Shown here piece after piece: positions 19,749-28,961 of a DNA stretch of 64,000 nt. Each line of letters starts with the position of its first letter. Within the stretch, counting starts at the first letter, position 1. The notes under the pieces were generated by a model. It made no database searches, was not told where the DNA came from, and worked only from the letters and a program-made list of their open reading frames with translations. The position numbers were made by a program, and so were the translations under genes. The stretch is from Granulicella mallensis (lineage in GTDB: Bacteria > Acidobacteriota > Terriglobia > Terriglobales > Acidobacteriaceae): assembly GCF_014203225.1 (NCBI RefSeq), contig NZ_JACHIO010000008.1, positions 1 to 64,000 of the forward strand. Direction: 5' to 3'.

Positions 19749-21080
19749 ATGTTTAAAACTCAATCCGTCCTCCCGATTCTCGCCGGCGTTCTCGTACTCC
19801 AGGTGACACAGAGGCCTGCACTGTTTGCGCAGACACCTCAGAGCCCTGCCGCCGCTTACGCAGCGGGAACCGCTCCTACCCCTGATCCGCGCAGACCGCC
19901 TGTTTCACGTCCGGGAGCCTATACCCTGGCCCAGATACTCGATCTGGCTCGCTCCAAGAACCCCACGCTGCTGGCCGCCGAACAGAACCTGCGCGCGGTC
20001 CGCGCCCAGGAGTTGCAGGCCGGCGTACGCGTGAATCCCTCGCTAACGGCGAACGGAACCGACGTCACCGAAGGGGCGAGCGCCGTCACGCCCTACAACT
20101 ACACGGTGCAGGTCTCACGCCTCTTCGAGCGTGGCGACAAACGCCACTGGCGCCTCGACGATGCCCGTGCCACCACAGCCCAGACGCAGGCACAGCTGAA
20201 CGACACCATTCGCCAGACGAATCTGGCCGTCAAACAGGCCTTTACGCACATGCTGATCGCGAAGGAGGCCCTGGAACTGGCGAGCGCCAGCCTGAAGGAC
20301 TTTCGCCACGAGGTAGACATCGCCTCCGACCGCTACAAAGCAGGCGATCTGGGCAAGCTCGACTACGAGCGCCTCGATCTGCAGTTGGGCAGCCTCGAAA
20401 GCGATGAGTCGAACGACATCGTCAATCTGCGCCAGGCCAGCGACCAGTTGCAAACGCTAATCGGCATAGCCACCCCGGGAGCGGACTTCGACGTGACCGG
20501 AGACATTATTCCGCCCCTCGTTACGCAGACTCAGGAAGCGCTCGTACAGGCAGGCCTGGACAATCGCCCGGACTATGCAGCGGCTAAGTTTGCGGTGACG
20601 GCAGCGGAAGCAAACGCCCGGCTGGCGGTAGCAAACGGCACCACCGACCCGACCCTGGAGGCGGAGTACGACCGCAGCGGAACGGAAAACTCCGCTGGCT
20701 TCTCCGTCAACATTCCGTTGCGCATCTTCGATCGCAATCAGGGCAACAAGGAGACGGCGCGCTTTCAGGCGACGGGTTCGCAGTTCGCGCAGACTGCGGC
20801 TCGCAACCAGGTGGTCTCCGATATCGACCAGGCCTGGATTGGCTATACGCAGGCCAAGCGCCTCTCCGACCGCTTCGGAGAGCACTACCTCGATGAGTCG
20901 CACGACGTGCTCAGCATCGCACAGTTCGCCTTTGAACACGGGGGCATTGCGCTGATCGATTACCTCGATGCACTGCGCGATGCGAGGTCCTCCACGAACG
21001 ACGCTCTCAACGCGTATCAGCAGACCTGGCTGGCGATTCATCAGTTGAGTGCGGCGAGCGCTACGGAAGTGGTGCCGTAA
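19749..21080 (+). CDS. TolC-family outer-membrane channel of the metal efflux operon
   Basis: Outer-membrane factor completing the tripartite pump. Seen (443 residues): signal peptide at about 1-30, a Pro-rich spacer, then two OEP repeats with long coiled helices (YTLAQILDLARSKNPTLLAAE; SLKDFRHEVDIASDRYKAGDLGKLDYERLDL) and a second half with DYAAAKFAVTAAEANARLAVA and YLDALRDARSS. The order matches CzcC-type proteins. The ATG at 19749 is chosen because a signal peptide follows directly and GAGGA lies upstream; the frame is open much further 5' only because it overlaps the pump gene. It closes the operon. Confidence 0.88.
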   Translation: MFKTQSVLPILAGVLVLQVTQRPALFAQTPQSPAAAYAAGTAPTPDPRRPPVSRPGAYTLAQILDLARSKNPTLLAAEQNLRAVRAQELQAGVRVNPSLTANGTDVTEGASAVTPYNYTVQVSRLFERGDKRHWRLDDARATTAQTQAQLNDTIRQTNLAVKQAFTHMLIAKEALELASASLKDFRHEVDIASDRYKAGDLGKLDYERLDLQLGSLESDESNDIVNLRQASDQLQTLIGIATPGADFDVTGDIIPPLVTQTQEALVQAGLDNRPDYAAAKFAVTAAEANARLAVANGTTDPTLEAEYDRSGTENSAGFSVNIPLRIFDRNQGNKETARFQATGSQFAQTAARNQVVSDIDQAWIGYTQAKRLSDRFGEHYLDESHDVLSIAQFAFEHGGIALIDYLDALRDARSSTNDALNAYQQTWLAIHQLSAASATEVVP

Positions 21081-21101
21081 AGATTCGTGCAGGACGGTAG
21101 T

Positions 21102-21181
21102 GCTTTGAGTCTCGAGATACGAGAGGTGAGTTTCGAGATGTTTTGCTCGTATCTCCGATCTCGTATCTCGTGGCTCAAAGC
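21102..21181. terminator. Long hairpin between convergent genes
   Basis: The arms at 21102-21124 and 21159-21181 (GCTTTGAG...CGAGATACGAGA against TCTCGTATCTCG...CTCAAAGC) match at about 20 of 23 positions, with a 34-nt loop. It lies between the TolC-type gene and the M3 peptidase gene, both of which end here, so it could stop transcripts from either side. Confidence 0.6.
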
Positions 21182-21183
21182 TG

Positions 21184-23178
21184 TTATCCCTTTTGAATCC
21201 AGCCTCGCAGGGCTTCCATACTTACCTCGCGGCCAAGAAACGCCTGTACCAGCTCCCGAGCAGGCTTTGATCCGCCGGGCTCCAGCACCTGCCGCCGATA
21301 ACGCATAGCCGTATCGCCAGCCAGCACATCGCCCTTGCCGTCCTTTGCGAACTCGGCGAAGAACTCCAGCGCCATCACCTTGTCGTAGAGATAGGTGTAG
21401 TAGTTCGAGGTGTAGCCGACGAGATGCGTGAACGCCGCATACATGCGGTTGCCGTCGACGAACTCGTAGCGGCTGAAGCGGTCGTAGCCTTCGCGCAGCA
21501 GCACATCGAGATCGAGCTCCGCAGCGCGGCGGTCGTGTGTCTCCATCGAGTAGGTCGCGTACATCACCTGCGCCAGCGTGCTCAAAGCCCGGCCATGCGC
21601 GCTGGCCTTGGTCATGCGGGTGACGGTCTCATAGGGAATCGGCTCGCCCGTCTCGTAGTGCTTCGCAAACGTCCGCAGCAGGTCGGCGTCTTCGAAGAAC
21701 TCTTCGAGCATCTGTGAGGGCACTTCGACGAAGTCTCCCTCGGTCGCGATGCCGCTCTGCCCTGCCCAGCGCTGCCGTCCGCCAAGGACCTCGTGCATCA
21801 GGTGGCCGAACTCATGGAAGTACGTCCCGACGTCGGAGTACTGCAACAAGCCTGGGTCGTTGTCCTTTGGTTGGGGGAAGTTGCACACCAGCGAGGCTTC
21901 AGGAACCTGCGCACCGAGCACGCCGCCGACCAGCGAGCACTCGCTGAACCACTTGCTCTTGCCTTCGCGCGGATGCATGTCGAGGTAGATGCGTCCGACG
22001 GTCTCACCCTTGTGCGCCGAGGAGCTGTCGTCGTCAAGCACGTCGAATGCTTTGACGGCGGCGTCCCACACTGGGGCATTCGAGACCCGCTCGAAGCGCA
22101 CGCGGAAGAGCTTGCCAGCCGTCGCAAGGATGCCGGCCTCGACCTGTTCGTACGGGAAGTAAGGCCGCACGCTTTGAGAGTCGAAGTCGTAGTTCGCGCG
22201 GCGGAACTGTTCCTCCCAGAAGCGTGCATCGCTCAACGTAAGAGGCAACGCTTTAGGATCGCGCGCACGGACAAATGCCTCCAATTCGACGAACTCATTC
22301 TCCCCTGTCTCTCGTGCGGCTTCTTCTACTTCGCCGAGAAACTTCCGCATGTTCGCCGCCGAGCCCATCATCTGGTCAACCGTCGCGATGTCCGCCCAGC
22401 TGCGAAAGCCGAGCAGCTCGGCCATCTCTTCGCGTGCGGCGAGCAGATCCAGCAGCACCTGTTTGTTGGCCGGATAGCCACGGTCGTTATAGGCAAGGTA
22501 CATCCTGCGCCGCAGCTCAGGGTTGATCGCATAGCTCATCACCGGCGACATCTCCGGCGGGTCGGTCGTGAGCACCACGGGCGCGTCGGCCTTCAGTTCA
22601 ACGCCGTTCTCGCGGATGCCGTGCCGTGCCAGGTAGTCGGCTGGCAGCCCGAGTAGCTGGTTCGGATCGTCGACGGAGATCTTGCGGACGTCGTCCTGCA
22701 CCGTGCGGCTGAAGCTCATACTCAGTTCAGTCATGCGTTCCGAGAGGGCGCGCACCTTCTCGCGGGTCGCCTCGTCGCGATCTACGCCGGCGAGCCGGTA
22801 GCCGAGCAGCGTGCGCTCCAGGTAATAACGGGTTGCCTCGTCCTCAGCGCTGGCATCGACGGCCTCAAGCGCACGGTAGACCGCCTGGTTCAGGCTGAGT
22901 TCGACTCCTGCAGCGCTGACCGTCTGCGACAGCTCCTGCGCGGCGTCCCGGACAGCGGCGGCAGGATGCACCATGAACATCACACCGGTCTGGCTTCCGG
23001 CCATGCGCAAGTGCCACTGCGCCTTATCGTAGAGCGCCAGCGTATTTTCGACGGTGCGAGTTCCTTCGACAGCCAGTAGCTCGGCTACTTTCTCTCGCGA
23101 GGCCGCCAGATGCATCTCCGTCCATTGCTTTGCGGTATCGGCCGTTCCGCCGCCATTCCATAGATGTAATGTGTCCAT
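21184..23178 (-). CDS. M3 family zinc oligopeptidase
   Basis: Thimet-type metallopeptidase that cleaves short peptides in the cytoplasm. Seen (664 residues from the chosen ATG): a long helical body and the zinc site HEFGH (His455, Glu456, His459) in GTYFHEFGHLMHEVLGG, with the downstream region FVEVPSQMLEEFFED supplying the third ligand. The length fits oligopeptidase A/Dcp-like members. The frame is open up to 23232, but the ATG at 23178 has GGAAGGA 11-17 nt upstream. No signal peptide. A single gene, divergent from the VKOR gene. Confidence 0.9.
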   Translation of the reverse strand: MDTLHLWNGGGTADTAKQWTEMHLAASREKVAELLAVEGTRTVENTLALYDKAQWHLRMAGSQTGVMFMVHPAAAVRDAAQELSQTVSAAGVELSLNQAVYRALEAVDASAEDEATRYYLERTLLGYRLAGVDRDEATREKVRALSERMTELSMSFSRTVQDDVRKISVDDPNQLLGLPADYLARHGIRENGVELKADAPVVLTTDPPEMSPVMSYAINPELRRRMYLAYNDRGYPANKQVLLDLLAAREEMAELLGFRSWADIATVDQMMGSAANMRKFLGEVEEAARETGENEFVELEAFVRARDPKALPLTLSDARFWEEQFRRANYDFDSQSVRPYFPYEQVEAGILATAGKLFRVRFERVSNAPVWDAAVKAFDVLDDDSSSAHKGETVGRIYLDMHPREGKSKWFSECSLVGGVLGAQVPEASLVCNFPQPKDNDPGLLQYSDVGTYFHEFGHLMHEVLGGRQRWAGQSGIATEGDFVEVPSQMLEEFFEDADLLRTFAKHYETGEPIPYETVTRMTKASAHGRALSTLAQVMYATYSMETHDRRAAELDLDVLLREGYDRFSRYEFVDGNRMYAAFTHLVGYTSNYYTYLYDKVMALEFFAEFAKDGKGDVLAGDTAMRYRRQVLEPGGSKPARELVQAFLGREVSMEALRGWIQKG

Positions 23179-23298
23179 GTTGCTTCGTTCCTTCCAGCCG
23201 CCGTGGAGAGCGGCATCTCTGCATGATCGCATTTCCTGCGATCTGGTTCAGATGCAGCCGAGCCAACAGACGGACCATACCCGTAAAATAAGACAGCC

Positions 23299-23769
23299 AT
23301 GCGCTACCTTATCGTTCTGCTCGCCATCGCCGGAATCATCGACTCCTCCCTCGCGCTTCGCATCCACTACCAGGATCCCAGCCAGGCGCCGCCATGCGCA
23401 GTCACGGAACGGTTCGACTGCGGCGCGGTCAATCACTCGCGCTTCGCGGTCTTTCCGCCGAGCAGCTTCGATGAGGACCCTGCTTCGAAGAAGGTCCATG
23501 TTCCCGTGGCGCTCTTCGGCATCATTGGCTATGCGTTGATTGCCGTTCTGGCGCTCGCCAACCGCCCGTGGCTCACCCTGCAGGCCGCCGAGATCGGCTT
23601 CGCCTTTGCCGCCTTCCTCAGCTTCATGGAGGCCTACATCATCGAGAAATGGTGTATCTACTGCCTGTGGTCCCAGGGCATCATCACGGCGATTCTGCTC
23701 TGTGCCATCGTTGCGCTCATCCTGCAGCGCAGGAACAAACAGCAATTTGGCAACATAGCTACGCAATAG
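23299..23769 (+). CDS. Vitamin K epoxide reductase (VKOR) family protein
   Basis: Inner-membrane quinone-linked thiol oxidase that reoxidises a periplasmic disulfide-forming partner. Seen (156 residues): helix at 1-20, periplasmic loop with the shuttle pair Cys33 and Cys41 (PPCAVTERFDCGAVNHS), helices at about 68-88 and 92-115, and the active CXXC Cys119-Ile-Tyr-Cys122 at the start of the last helix. All four expected cysteines are present. No thioredoxin-like domain is fused and no DsbA-like gene is adjacent. TAAAAT (23284-23289) ends 9 nt before the ATG with no Shine-Dalgarno, a leaderless pattern. Confidence 0.9.
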   Translation: MRYLIVLLAIAGIIDSSLALRIHYQDPSQAPPCAVTERFDCGAVNHSRFAVFPPSSFDEDPASKKVHVPVALFGIIGYALIAVLALANRPWLTLQAAEIGFAFAAFLSFMEAYIIEKWCIYCLWSQGIITAILLCAIVALILQRRNKQQFGNIATQ

Positions 23770-23797
23770 GCACGGGATCACGGCTACAATCCGTAGC

Positions 23798-24187
23798 ATG
23801 TGGCCCAAAGCTTTTGCACAACTGATCGAGCTCGCTCCGCACATCTCCCGGCTGATTCCCGTAGCCGACCGCTTCTTCCAGAGCAAATCGGCCAGTGAGG
23901 AGACTCACAGGCGCGCCATGGAAGCGCTGGCCGATGGCCTCCGCAGCGACATCGGCCAGGCGACAGCCGCCCATGAAAGTCTTTACCGCCAGTTCAACGA
24001 TCAGAACGAGAAGCTGGCAGGCATCTCCACGGAAGTGCGCGCAGCAAAAGCGGCCATAGTGGCTTCAGAGGCGCGGATCATCCAGCTTGAAAAGTCCTTG
24101 AAGAGCAACACCGAGATGCTTATCGGCGTGTTGGCCATCAATGTGGCGCTTCTGGTGATCTCCCTGTACTTCATACTGCACCACTAA
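23798..24187 (+). CDS. Small coiled-coil protein with C-terminal membrane anchor
   Basis: 129 residues, family not recognised. Seen: residues about 35-100 form a continuous polar helix likely to be a coiled coil (RRAMEALADGLRSDIGQ; EVRAAKAAIVASEARII), and 107-127 form one hydrophobic tail anchor (IGVLAINVALLVISLYFI). No signal peptide. It sits between VKOR and an alpha/beta hydrolase on the same strand, 5 nt before the hydrolase ATG. TACAAT (23785-23790) precedes the ATG by 7 nt. Tail-anchored coiled coils often tether or space membrane complexes, but nothing here fixes a role. Confidence 0.7.
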   Translation: MWPKAFAQLIELAPHISRLIPVADRFFQSKSASEETHRRAMEALADGLRSDIGQATAAHESLYRQFNDQNEKLAGISTEVRAAKAAIVASEARIIQLEKSLKSNTEMLIGVLAINVALLVISLYFILHH

Positions 24188-24192
24188 GGACG

Positions 24193-25380
24193 ATGCCCTT
24201 CCGCATGCCGACACCTGCACCACCCCCTCAAACTGCTACTCGATTGCCGCACAGAACGCTGGTCGCGGTCCTGGGATTACTCGTTATCGCGATCCCAGCT
24301 TGCGCCTGGCCTGCGGTCAAGGCCCATCTACAGGCAGTCGCGGTCCTGGACCTCGTGGCCAACCAGCCGGTGCCCGCACCGCTGCAGGCCCTGGCGACTG
24401 AGCCCATCACCACCAGCGAGATAACAATCAACACGAGCCAAGGCTCCGTGCGCGCTCGACTCTATACGCCGCTGCATCATCCGAAGGCGCCCGCGCTGAT
24501 CGTGCTGCATGGAGTGCATCATCTCGGCATGGATGAGCCGCGATTGATTGCCTTCGCCTCAGCCATGGCCTCCTGCGGCCTGCGTGTACTCACGCCGGAG
24601 CTACCCGACATCAAGGATTACCACGTCGGCGCGAACTCCATTGCAACCATCGGCGACGCGGCTACGTGGCTCGCGCAGCAGGATGGAGGACAACCTGTAG
24701 GGGTCATGGGCCTGAGCTTCTCAGGCGGGCTGTCGCTCCTCGCCGCCTCTGATCCAAAGTTCCAGCCGAGCATCAAATTTGTCGTTGCCGTTGGTTCGCA
24801 GGATGAGATGTCGCGTGTGGCCGAGTACTATCGCACCGGCAAAGATCTGCGCCCCAATGGGACCGTAGAGCTGCTGGCCCCGCATGAATACGGTGCGCTG
24901 GTGCTGGAGTATGAGAACCTCGAAGACTATGTTCCGGCTCCCGATCTCGAGCCTCTGCGCGCCGTGCTGCGCGCACATCTATACGAAGACATCACCGCCG
25001 AGAAATCTGCGCTGGCGAAGCTGACTCCGGCACAGCTTGCGGAAGTGAAACAGCTGATGGACACGACTTCCACGACAACCCATGACCGGCTGGCGGCTGC
25101 GGAGACAAAGCACATCGCGGAGATGGCCGGCGTCAGCCCTCATGGACACCTGCGGCAACTCACGACACCGGTCTACCTGTTGCATGGCGAAGGCGACAAC
25201 ATCATTCCGTCCGCGGAGACTCTATGGATGGCCGATGAGTTACCGAGCGAGATGCTGAAGGCTTCGCTGGTCTCGCCTGTGCTCACCCACATCGATATTG
25301 ATAACCATGGTCCGACAGCGATGGATCGCTGGCAGCTGGTGCATTTCTTTGGGTTGATTCTGGATGCGGCGGCCCACTGA
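24193..25380 (+). CDS. Secreted or membrane-anchored alpha/beta hydrolase
   Basis: 395 residues. Seen: hydrophobic N-terminal segment (about 20-45), then an alpha/beta hydrolase core: LIVLHGVHHLG with the oxyanion region, nucleophile elbow GLSFSGG (173-179, Ser175 or Ser177), acid region YLLHGEGDNIIP and a likely catalytic His in HIDIDNHG near the C-terminus. The span between the elbow and the acid (about 190-315) is long and helical, a probable lid. Substrate unknown; esterase or peptidase of the dienelactone-hydrolase-like group are options. The start has TAAGGACG just upstream, overlapping the previous stop region, so it is likely co-transcribed with the coiled-coil gene. Confidence 0.78.
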   Translation: MPFRMPTPAPPPQTATRLPHRTLVAVLGLLVIAIPACAWPAVKAHLQAVAVLDLVANQPVPAPLQALATEPITTSEITINTSQGSVRARLYTPLHHPKAPALIVLHGVHHLGMDEPRLIAFASAMASCGLRVLTPELPDIKDYHVGANSIATIGDAATWLAQQDGGQPVGVMGLSFSGGLSLLAASDPKFQPSIKFVVAVGSQDEMSRVAEYYRTGKDLRPNGTVELLAPHEYGALVLEYENLEDYVPAPDLEPLRAVLRAHLYEDITAEKSALAKLTPAQLAEVKQLMDTTSTTTHDRLAAAETKHIAEMAGVSPHGHLRQLTTPVYLLHGEGDNIIPSAETLWMADELPSEMLKASLVSPVLTHIDIDNHGPTAMDRWQLVHFFGLILDAAAH

Positions 25381-25407
25381 CAACTGTTGCTTTTGTTTTT
25401 CTGGTTT

Positions 25408-25628
25408 GTCATTCCGAGCGTAGCGAGCGAATCTGCTTCCTCCCGTTCTTCGCCTGTATCGCCTCAAATCCTGGGTAAGGCCCAAGGAGCGTCATCTGTA
25501 CGGGCATGGGGTAAAAACGGGAGAAAGCAGATTCACTCGCTGCGCTCGGAATGACAAGCAAGAAAGGCAACAGCAAGAGCAGAAGCAGATTCCCTTCGGG
25601 AATGACAACAAGAAAAGCAAAGGCCAAA
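25408..25628. repeat. Repeat C, copy 2, and an inverted pair of the same family
   Basis: In the gene-free gap 25381-25659. GTCATTCCGAGCGTAGCGAG (from 25408) is repeated in inverted orientation at about 25528-25556 with about 27 of 29 matches. Directly after it, 25581-25628 is a near-identical copy of the repeat at 8871-8929. All share the core GCAGATTC...GAATGAC. Confidence 0.7.
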
Positions 25629-25659
25629 GCAGCGACGAACTACAATCGAAGTCAACGCT

Positions 25660-26694
25660 ATGCCAGACCTCATCACCCTCACCGACATCCACGCCGCTCA
25701 GGCACGCATCGCAGACACCGCCGTACGCACTCCTCTGGTACGCCTTAGCCGCGCGCGATTGCGCATGGCCGGCTTCGCCGAGTTCGCAGAGAGCACACCG
25801 GACATCTATCTGAAGGACGAGTCGGCGCAGCCCATCGGCAGCTTCAAACTACGCGGCGCGTACAACAAGATCGCCCAGCTTTCCGCGGAGCAGTTGCAGC
25901 GCGGCGTTATCACCTACTCCTCGGGCAACCACGCGCAGGGAGTGGCGTTCGCGGCGCGAGCGCGGGGAGCGAAGGCCGTTATCGTGATGCCCTCGAACGC
26001 ACCGCAGTTGAAGGTAGAGGCCACCAGGGCACTTGGCGCGGAGATCGTCACCGTTGGCCCGGCGAGCCTGGAGCGCAAACAAAAGGCTGAAGAGCTCGAA
26101 ACACTGCACGGTTACACGATGGTGCCTCCCTACGACGACGAGGCCGTCATCACTGGACAGGCGACATGCGGCCTGGAGATTCTTGAACAACTGCCGAACG
26201 TCGATCTCGTACTGGCACCTGTCTCCGGCGGAGGCTTGCTTTCAGGCGTGGCCAGCGGGATCAAGCTCGCGGCGGACGCGGCAAATCAGGTCGCGCCCAA
26301 CATCTGGGGCTGCGAGCCGGAGCTTGCTGCCGACGCCAAGGAGTCCTTCGACACGCGCACACTCGTCGAGTGGCCCGCTGCAAAGACCACCCGCACCCTG
26401 GCCGATGGGCTGCGCACGCAGTCGCTCGGCGAACGCAACTTCCAGCACATCCTGCAGTTTGTCGACGGCATTGTGACCGTTACAGAAGACGAGATTCGCA
26501 CCGCTCTGCGCGTCATTCTGAGTGCAACCGCACTGGTTGCCGAACCCTCCGGCGCAGTCACCCTGGCAGCGATCCTCTTTCATGCGCACGAGCTTCCCAA
26601 GGCGGACAAGGTTGTCGCCGTACTCTCCGGGGGAAACCTCGATCCGGCGCTACGCGCTGAACTTGAGGCTGAAACGAAGGCGATTAACGGCTAA
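25660..26694 (+). CDS. Threonine/serine dehydratase (PLP enzyme)
   Basis: Fold-type II PLP enzyme that deaminates threonine to 2-oxobutanoate (or serine to pyruvate). Seen (344 residues): PLP lysine Lys63 in GSFKLRGAYNK, the SSGNHAQG substrate loop (87-94), a glycine-rich phosphate cup VSGGGLLSG (about 188-196) and SGGNLDP near the end. There is no C-terminal ACT-like regulatory domain, so it resembles the short catabolic (TdcB-like) form more than full-length biosynthetic IlvA. No Shine-Dalgarno is seen; TACAAT (25641-25646) lies 13 nt before the ATG. The following gene starts 10 nt after its stop. Confidence 0.87.
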   Translation: MPDLITLTDIHAAQARIADTAVRTPLVRLSRARLRMAGFAEFAESTPDIYLKDESAQPIGSFKLRGAYNKIAQLSAEQLQRGVITYSSGNHAQGVAFAARARGAKAVIVMPSNAPQLKVEATRALGAEIVTVGPASLERKQKAEELETLHGYTMVPPYDDEAVITGQATCGLEILEQLPNVDLVLAPVSGGGLLSGVASGIKLAADAANQVAPNIWGCEPELAADAKESFDTRTLVEWPAAKTTRTLADGLRTQSLGERNFQHILQFVDGIVTVTEDEIRTALRVILSATALVAEPSGAVTLAAILFHAHELPKADKVVAVLSGGNLDPALRAELEAETKAING

Positions 26695-26704
26695 AATCTC
26701 AGCC

Positions 26705-27715
26705 ATGCGTTTCTCCTCTGTCACTGCGGCGTTCCTGCTCGTGCCGGGACTGCTGTTTGCGCAAAAACAGAAGAGGGACAACCGCAGCGGCTATGACCGA
26801 TCGGCGCGTTCGACCGTGCTGCATACGGCCAACGTCTACGCCACTCCCGACAGCAGCGCCCCGCCGATCGTCACGGTTACTCCCGGCCATGAGATCGTCG
26901 TGACAGCGCACAATGGCCCGTGGGTGAACGTCTTTGCCAACACCGACACCAAGGAAGACGTAGACCCCGACTCCAAGCCCGAGTTCGAAGATCCCGAGGC
27001 CAATCCCGATCCAAGCTCCGGCTGGATTCGCGACAAGGGCATTGTCGGCCCAACCACACCAAACGGCGATGTACTGATCTATGGCGCAGCTGCCGAGTAT
27101 GAAGCGCAGGCGATGCGACCGCACGCGCCTAAAGGAGCCGACCAGGCCGCGCATCTGCTCTATCATCGCGTCGCCAACTACTTTCCCGACTCGCCGCTCG
27201 CGCCCGAGGCCGAGTTTCGCGCCGCTGACATTCGCTGGCAGCTCGACAAGCTTGATATCTCCACGCTACCCAGCGCGCATGAGCAGGAGGCCTTCCTGCG
27301 CCCTCAGTTATATGAAGGCGAGTTCAAGCATCTGATGAAGCTCTATCCGAACTCTCCGTTTACAGCACGCGCGGCGTTCGAACTGCTCGACAACAAGCTC
27401 TGCGGCGACTGGCAGGGCCTTCCGAAGTGTCCGGAGATGGAGACGCAGCTTTATCTGAAGTACGCAGACCGCTATCCCGATGGCCCGAAGTCCGCCGAAG
27501 CGCTCTATAACGCGGCCTATCGCCAGGGTGCGCTGGTGACGATGTACACGCTCGATGAGAATAAAAAGAATTCAGAGGCCGCGGCGAAGAACTGCCAGTC
27601 GATTGCCGATGAGTTACGGCAGAAGTATCCGCAGTCGGACTTCGCGGCTCGCGCGGCGACCGTTGCCTTTCGCGTGAAGCAAGGTATCCCGGTCTATGGA
27701 AACGATCGAGACTAA
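26705..27715 (+). CDS. Secreted SH3-like protein with TPR-like helices
   Basis: 336 residues from the ATG at 26705. Seen: signal peptide (residues 1-19, ending FAQ), a bacterial SH3-like domain (about 35-115: VLHTANVYATPDSSAP, GHEIVVTAHNGPWVNVF) with an acidic insertion rich in Asp, Glu and Pro (about 80-100), then helical pairs with the BamD/YbgF-like motif YFPDSPLAPEAEFRAADI and further tetratricopeptide-like units. Probably a periplasmic or outer-membrane scaffold; partner unknown. TAAAAT (26692-26697), which contains the stop of the previous gene, ends 7 nt before the ATG. The stop overlaps the convergent sulfatase-activating gene by 4 nt. Confidence 0.7.
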   Translation: MRFSSVTAAFLLVPGLLFAQKQKRDNRSGYDRSARSTVLHTANVYATPDSSAPPIVTVTPGHEIVVTAHNGPWVNVFANTDTKEDVDPDSKPEFEDPEANPDPSSGWIRDKGIVGPTTPNGDVLIYGAAAEYEAQAMRPHAPKGADQAAHLLYHRVANYFPDSPLAPEAEFRAADIRWQLDKLDISTLPSAHEQEAFLRPQLYEGEFKHLMKLYPNSPFTARAAFELLDNKLCGDWQGLPKCPEMETQLYLKYADRYPDGPKSAEALYNAAYRQGALVTMYTLDENKKNSEAAAKNCQSIADELRQKYPQSDFAARAATVAFRVKQGIPVYGNDRD

Positions 27716-28680
27716 ACGATCTTTGGATTAGCCTTTCCTACGCATCGAAAGCCAATATTCGAGGCCGAACTATCAGGAGTATTGGAGGTCCGCGCCGCCA
27801 CCCTGTAGCGATTGCAGTAGGACGCGTGGCACAGAAACGAACCACCCTTCATCACCTTTGCCTCGCCGGCCGGCGGACCCACAGGATCTTGTGAGGTAGA
27901 AAACGTCGTGCCGAACCAGTCTGCACACCACTCCCACACGTTGCCGGTAACGGAGTACAGGCCATAGCCGTTAGGCGGAAAACTGTCGACAGGACAGCTT
28001 CCGGCATAACCATCTTCGGCTGTATCTTGTCGCGGAAATTGCCCCTGCCAGATATTGCACAGATGCTTTCCCTTGGGAGTCAGTTCATCGCCCCACGGGT
28101 AGAGCTTCCGTTCGAGGCCGCCACGCGCGGCGTACTCCCACTGGGCCTCGGTGGGCAGCAACCTCCCTGCCCACGCAGCGTAGGCTGCAGCATCGCTCCA
28201 TGAGACGTGCACTACCGGATGGTTCTGCCTGTCTTTCACATCCGAGCCTGGGCCTTCCGGGTGATCCCACGTAGCACCGGGGACCTTGCACCACCAAGGC
28301 GTCATCGCGACGGTGTCTTCTACCACTTCTTCGAAACGCTCCTCAGGAATGTGCGACCAGAAGACGAACGACCAACCAAAGACTTCGGCCTCGGTACGAT
28401 GGTTTGTCGCTGCGATAAAGGCAGCGAAGTCGGCATTCGTAACCGGGTAGGTATCGATGTCGAAGGCCGAGAGCGAGACGGAACGAACCGGGCCTTCGCC
28501 ATCGGCAGGAAAGCCTCGTTCGTAGTTGGTGCCCATAAGAAAGGTGCCGCCGGGAAGCGGGATCGTCGTACGGCTTGGAGCTAGACCGGGGGTATAGACC
28601 AATGGGGCTTTGACGGGAGTTGAAGCTTCGCGGACGGATGTCGGCGTGCAGCAGGATTTGGGGTTGTTGTCAGTACTCAT
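27712..28680 (-). CDS. Formylglycine-generating enzyme (SUMF1/FGE family)
   Basis: Copper-dependent oxidase that converts the active-site cysteine of type I sulfatases to formylglycine. Seen (322 residues): GGTFLMGTN (44-52), the core TYPVTNADFAAFIAAT, CNIWQGQFP, GNVWEWCADWF, and the catalytic pair Cys284 and Cys289 in GGSFLCHASYCNRYR followed by SNTPDSSASNIGFRC. Both redox cysteines of genuine FGEs are present, unlike many look-alikes in the superfamily. The N-terminus has a Cys-Cys pair (10-11) but no clear signal peptide, so cytoplasmic action on unfolded sulfatase is likely. It lies downstream of a CxPxR-type sulfatase gene on the same strand. Confidence 0.9.
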   Translation of the reverse strand: MSTDNNPKSCCTPTSVREASTPVKAPLVYTPGLAPSRTTIPLPGGTFLMGTNYERGFPADGEGPVRSVSLSAFDIDTYPVTNADFAAFIAATNHRTEAEVFGWSFVFWSHIPEERFEEVVEDTVAMTPWWCKVPGATWDHPEGPGSDVKDRQNHPVVHVSWSDAAAYAAWAGRLLPTEAQWEYAARGGLERKLYPWGDELTPKGKHLCNIWQGQFPRQDTAEDGYAGSCPVDSFPPNGYGLYSVTGNVWEWCADWFGTTFSTSQDPVGPPAGEAKVMKGGSFLCHASYCNRYRVAARTSNTPDSSASNIGFRCVGKANPKIV

Positions 28681-28794
28681 CGCACGTCCGATAGCAGATC
28701 GAAATCATCACTATAGATTGTAGGTCGTGAACAGAGCTCACATTCAATTTCAGACTCCCTGGAGTGTGTCACCTAATTAGCGCAGGGTATGTTC

Positions 28795-28960
28795 TCCCGA
28801 TGCTTCAAATAAGCCACGATAGGTCGCCCCTTCAGGGCTCTGCCTTCGAGGGGCCCATAACCCAGGGTTCCAGCGGCACGGCGAGCAAAAAACGCTCGCC
28901 ATGCCGCCTCCACCCTGGGCTGGGATATACCGCCCCTTTGGGGCTCTACCAGAGACCTGC
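28795..28960. repeat. Dispersed repeat B, fuller copy
   Basis: Between the FGE and sulfatase genes (gap 28681-28961). It contains AGGTCGCCCCTTCAGGGCTC, CCCAGGGTTCC, a GGCGAGC/GCTCGCC palindrome, ACCCTGGGCTGGGATATACC and GCCCCTTTGGGGCTC. A degenerate copy lies at about 4030-4130. Its hairpins may weaken or end transcription between the two genes. Confidence 0.6.
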
Positions 28961-28961
28961 C

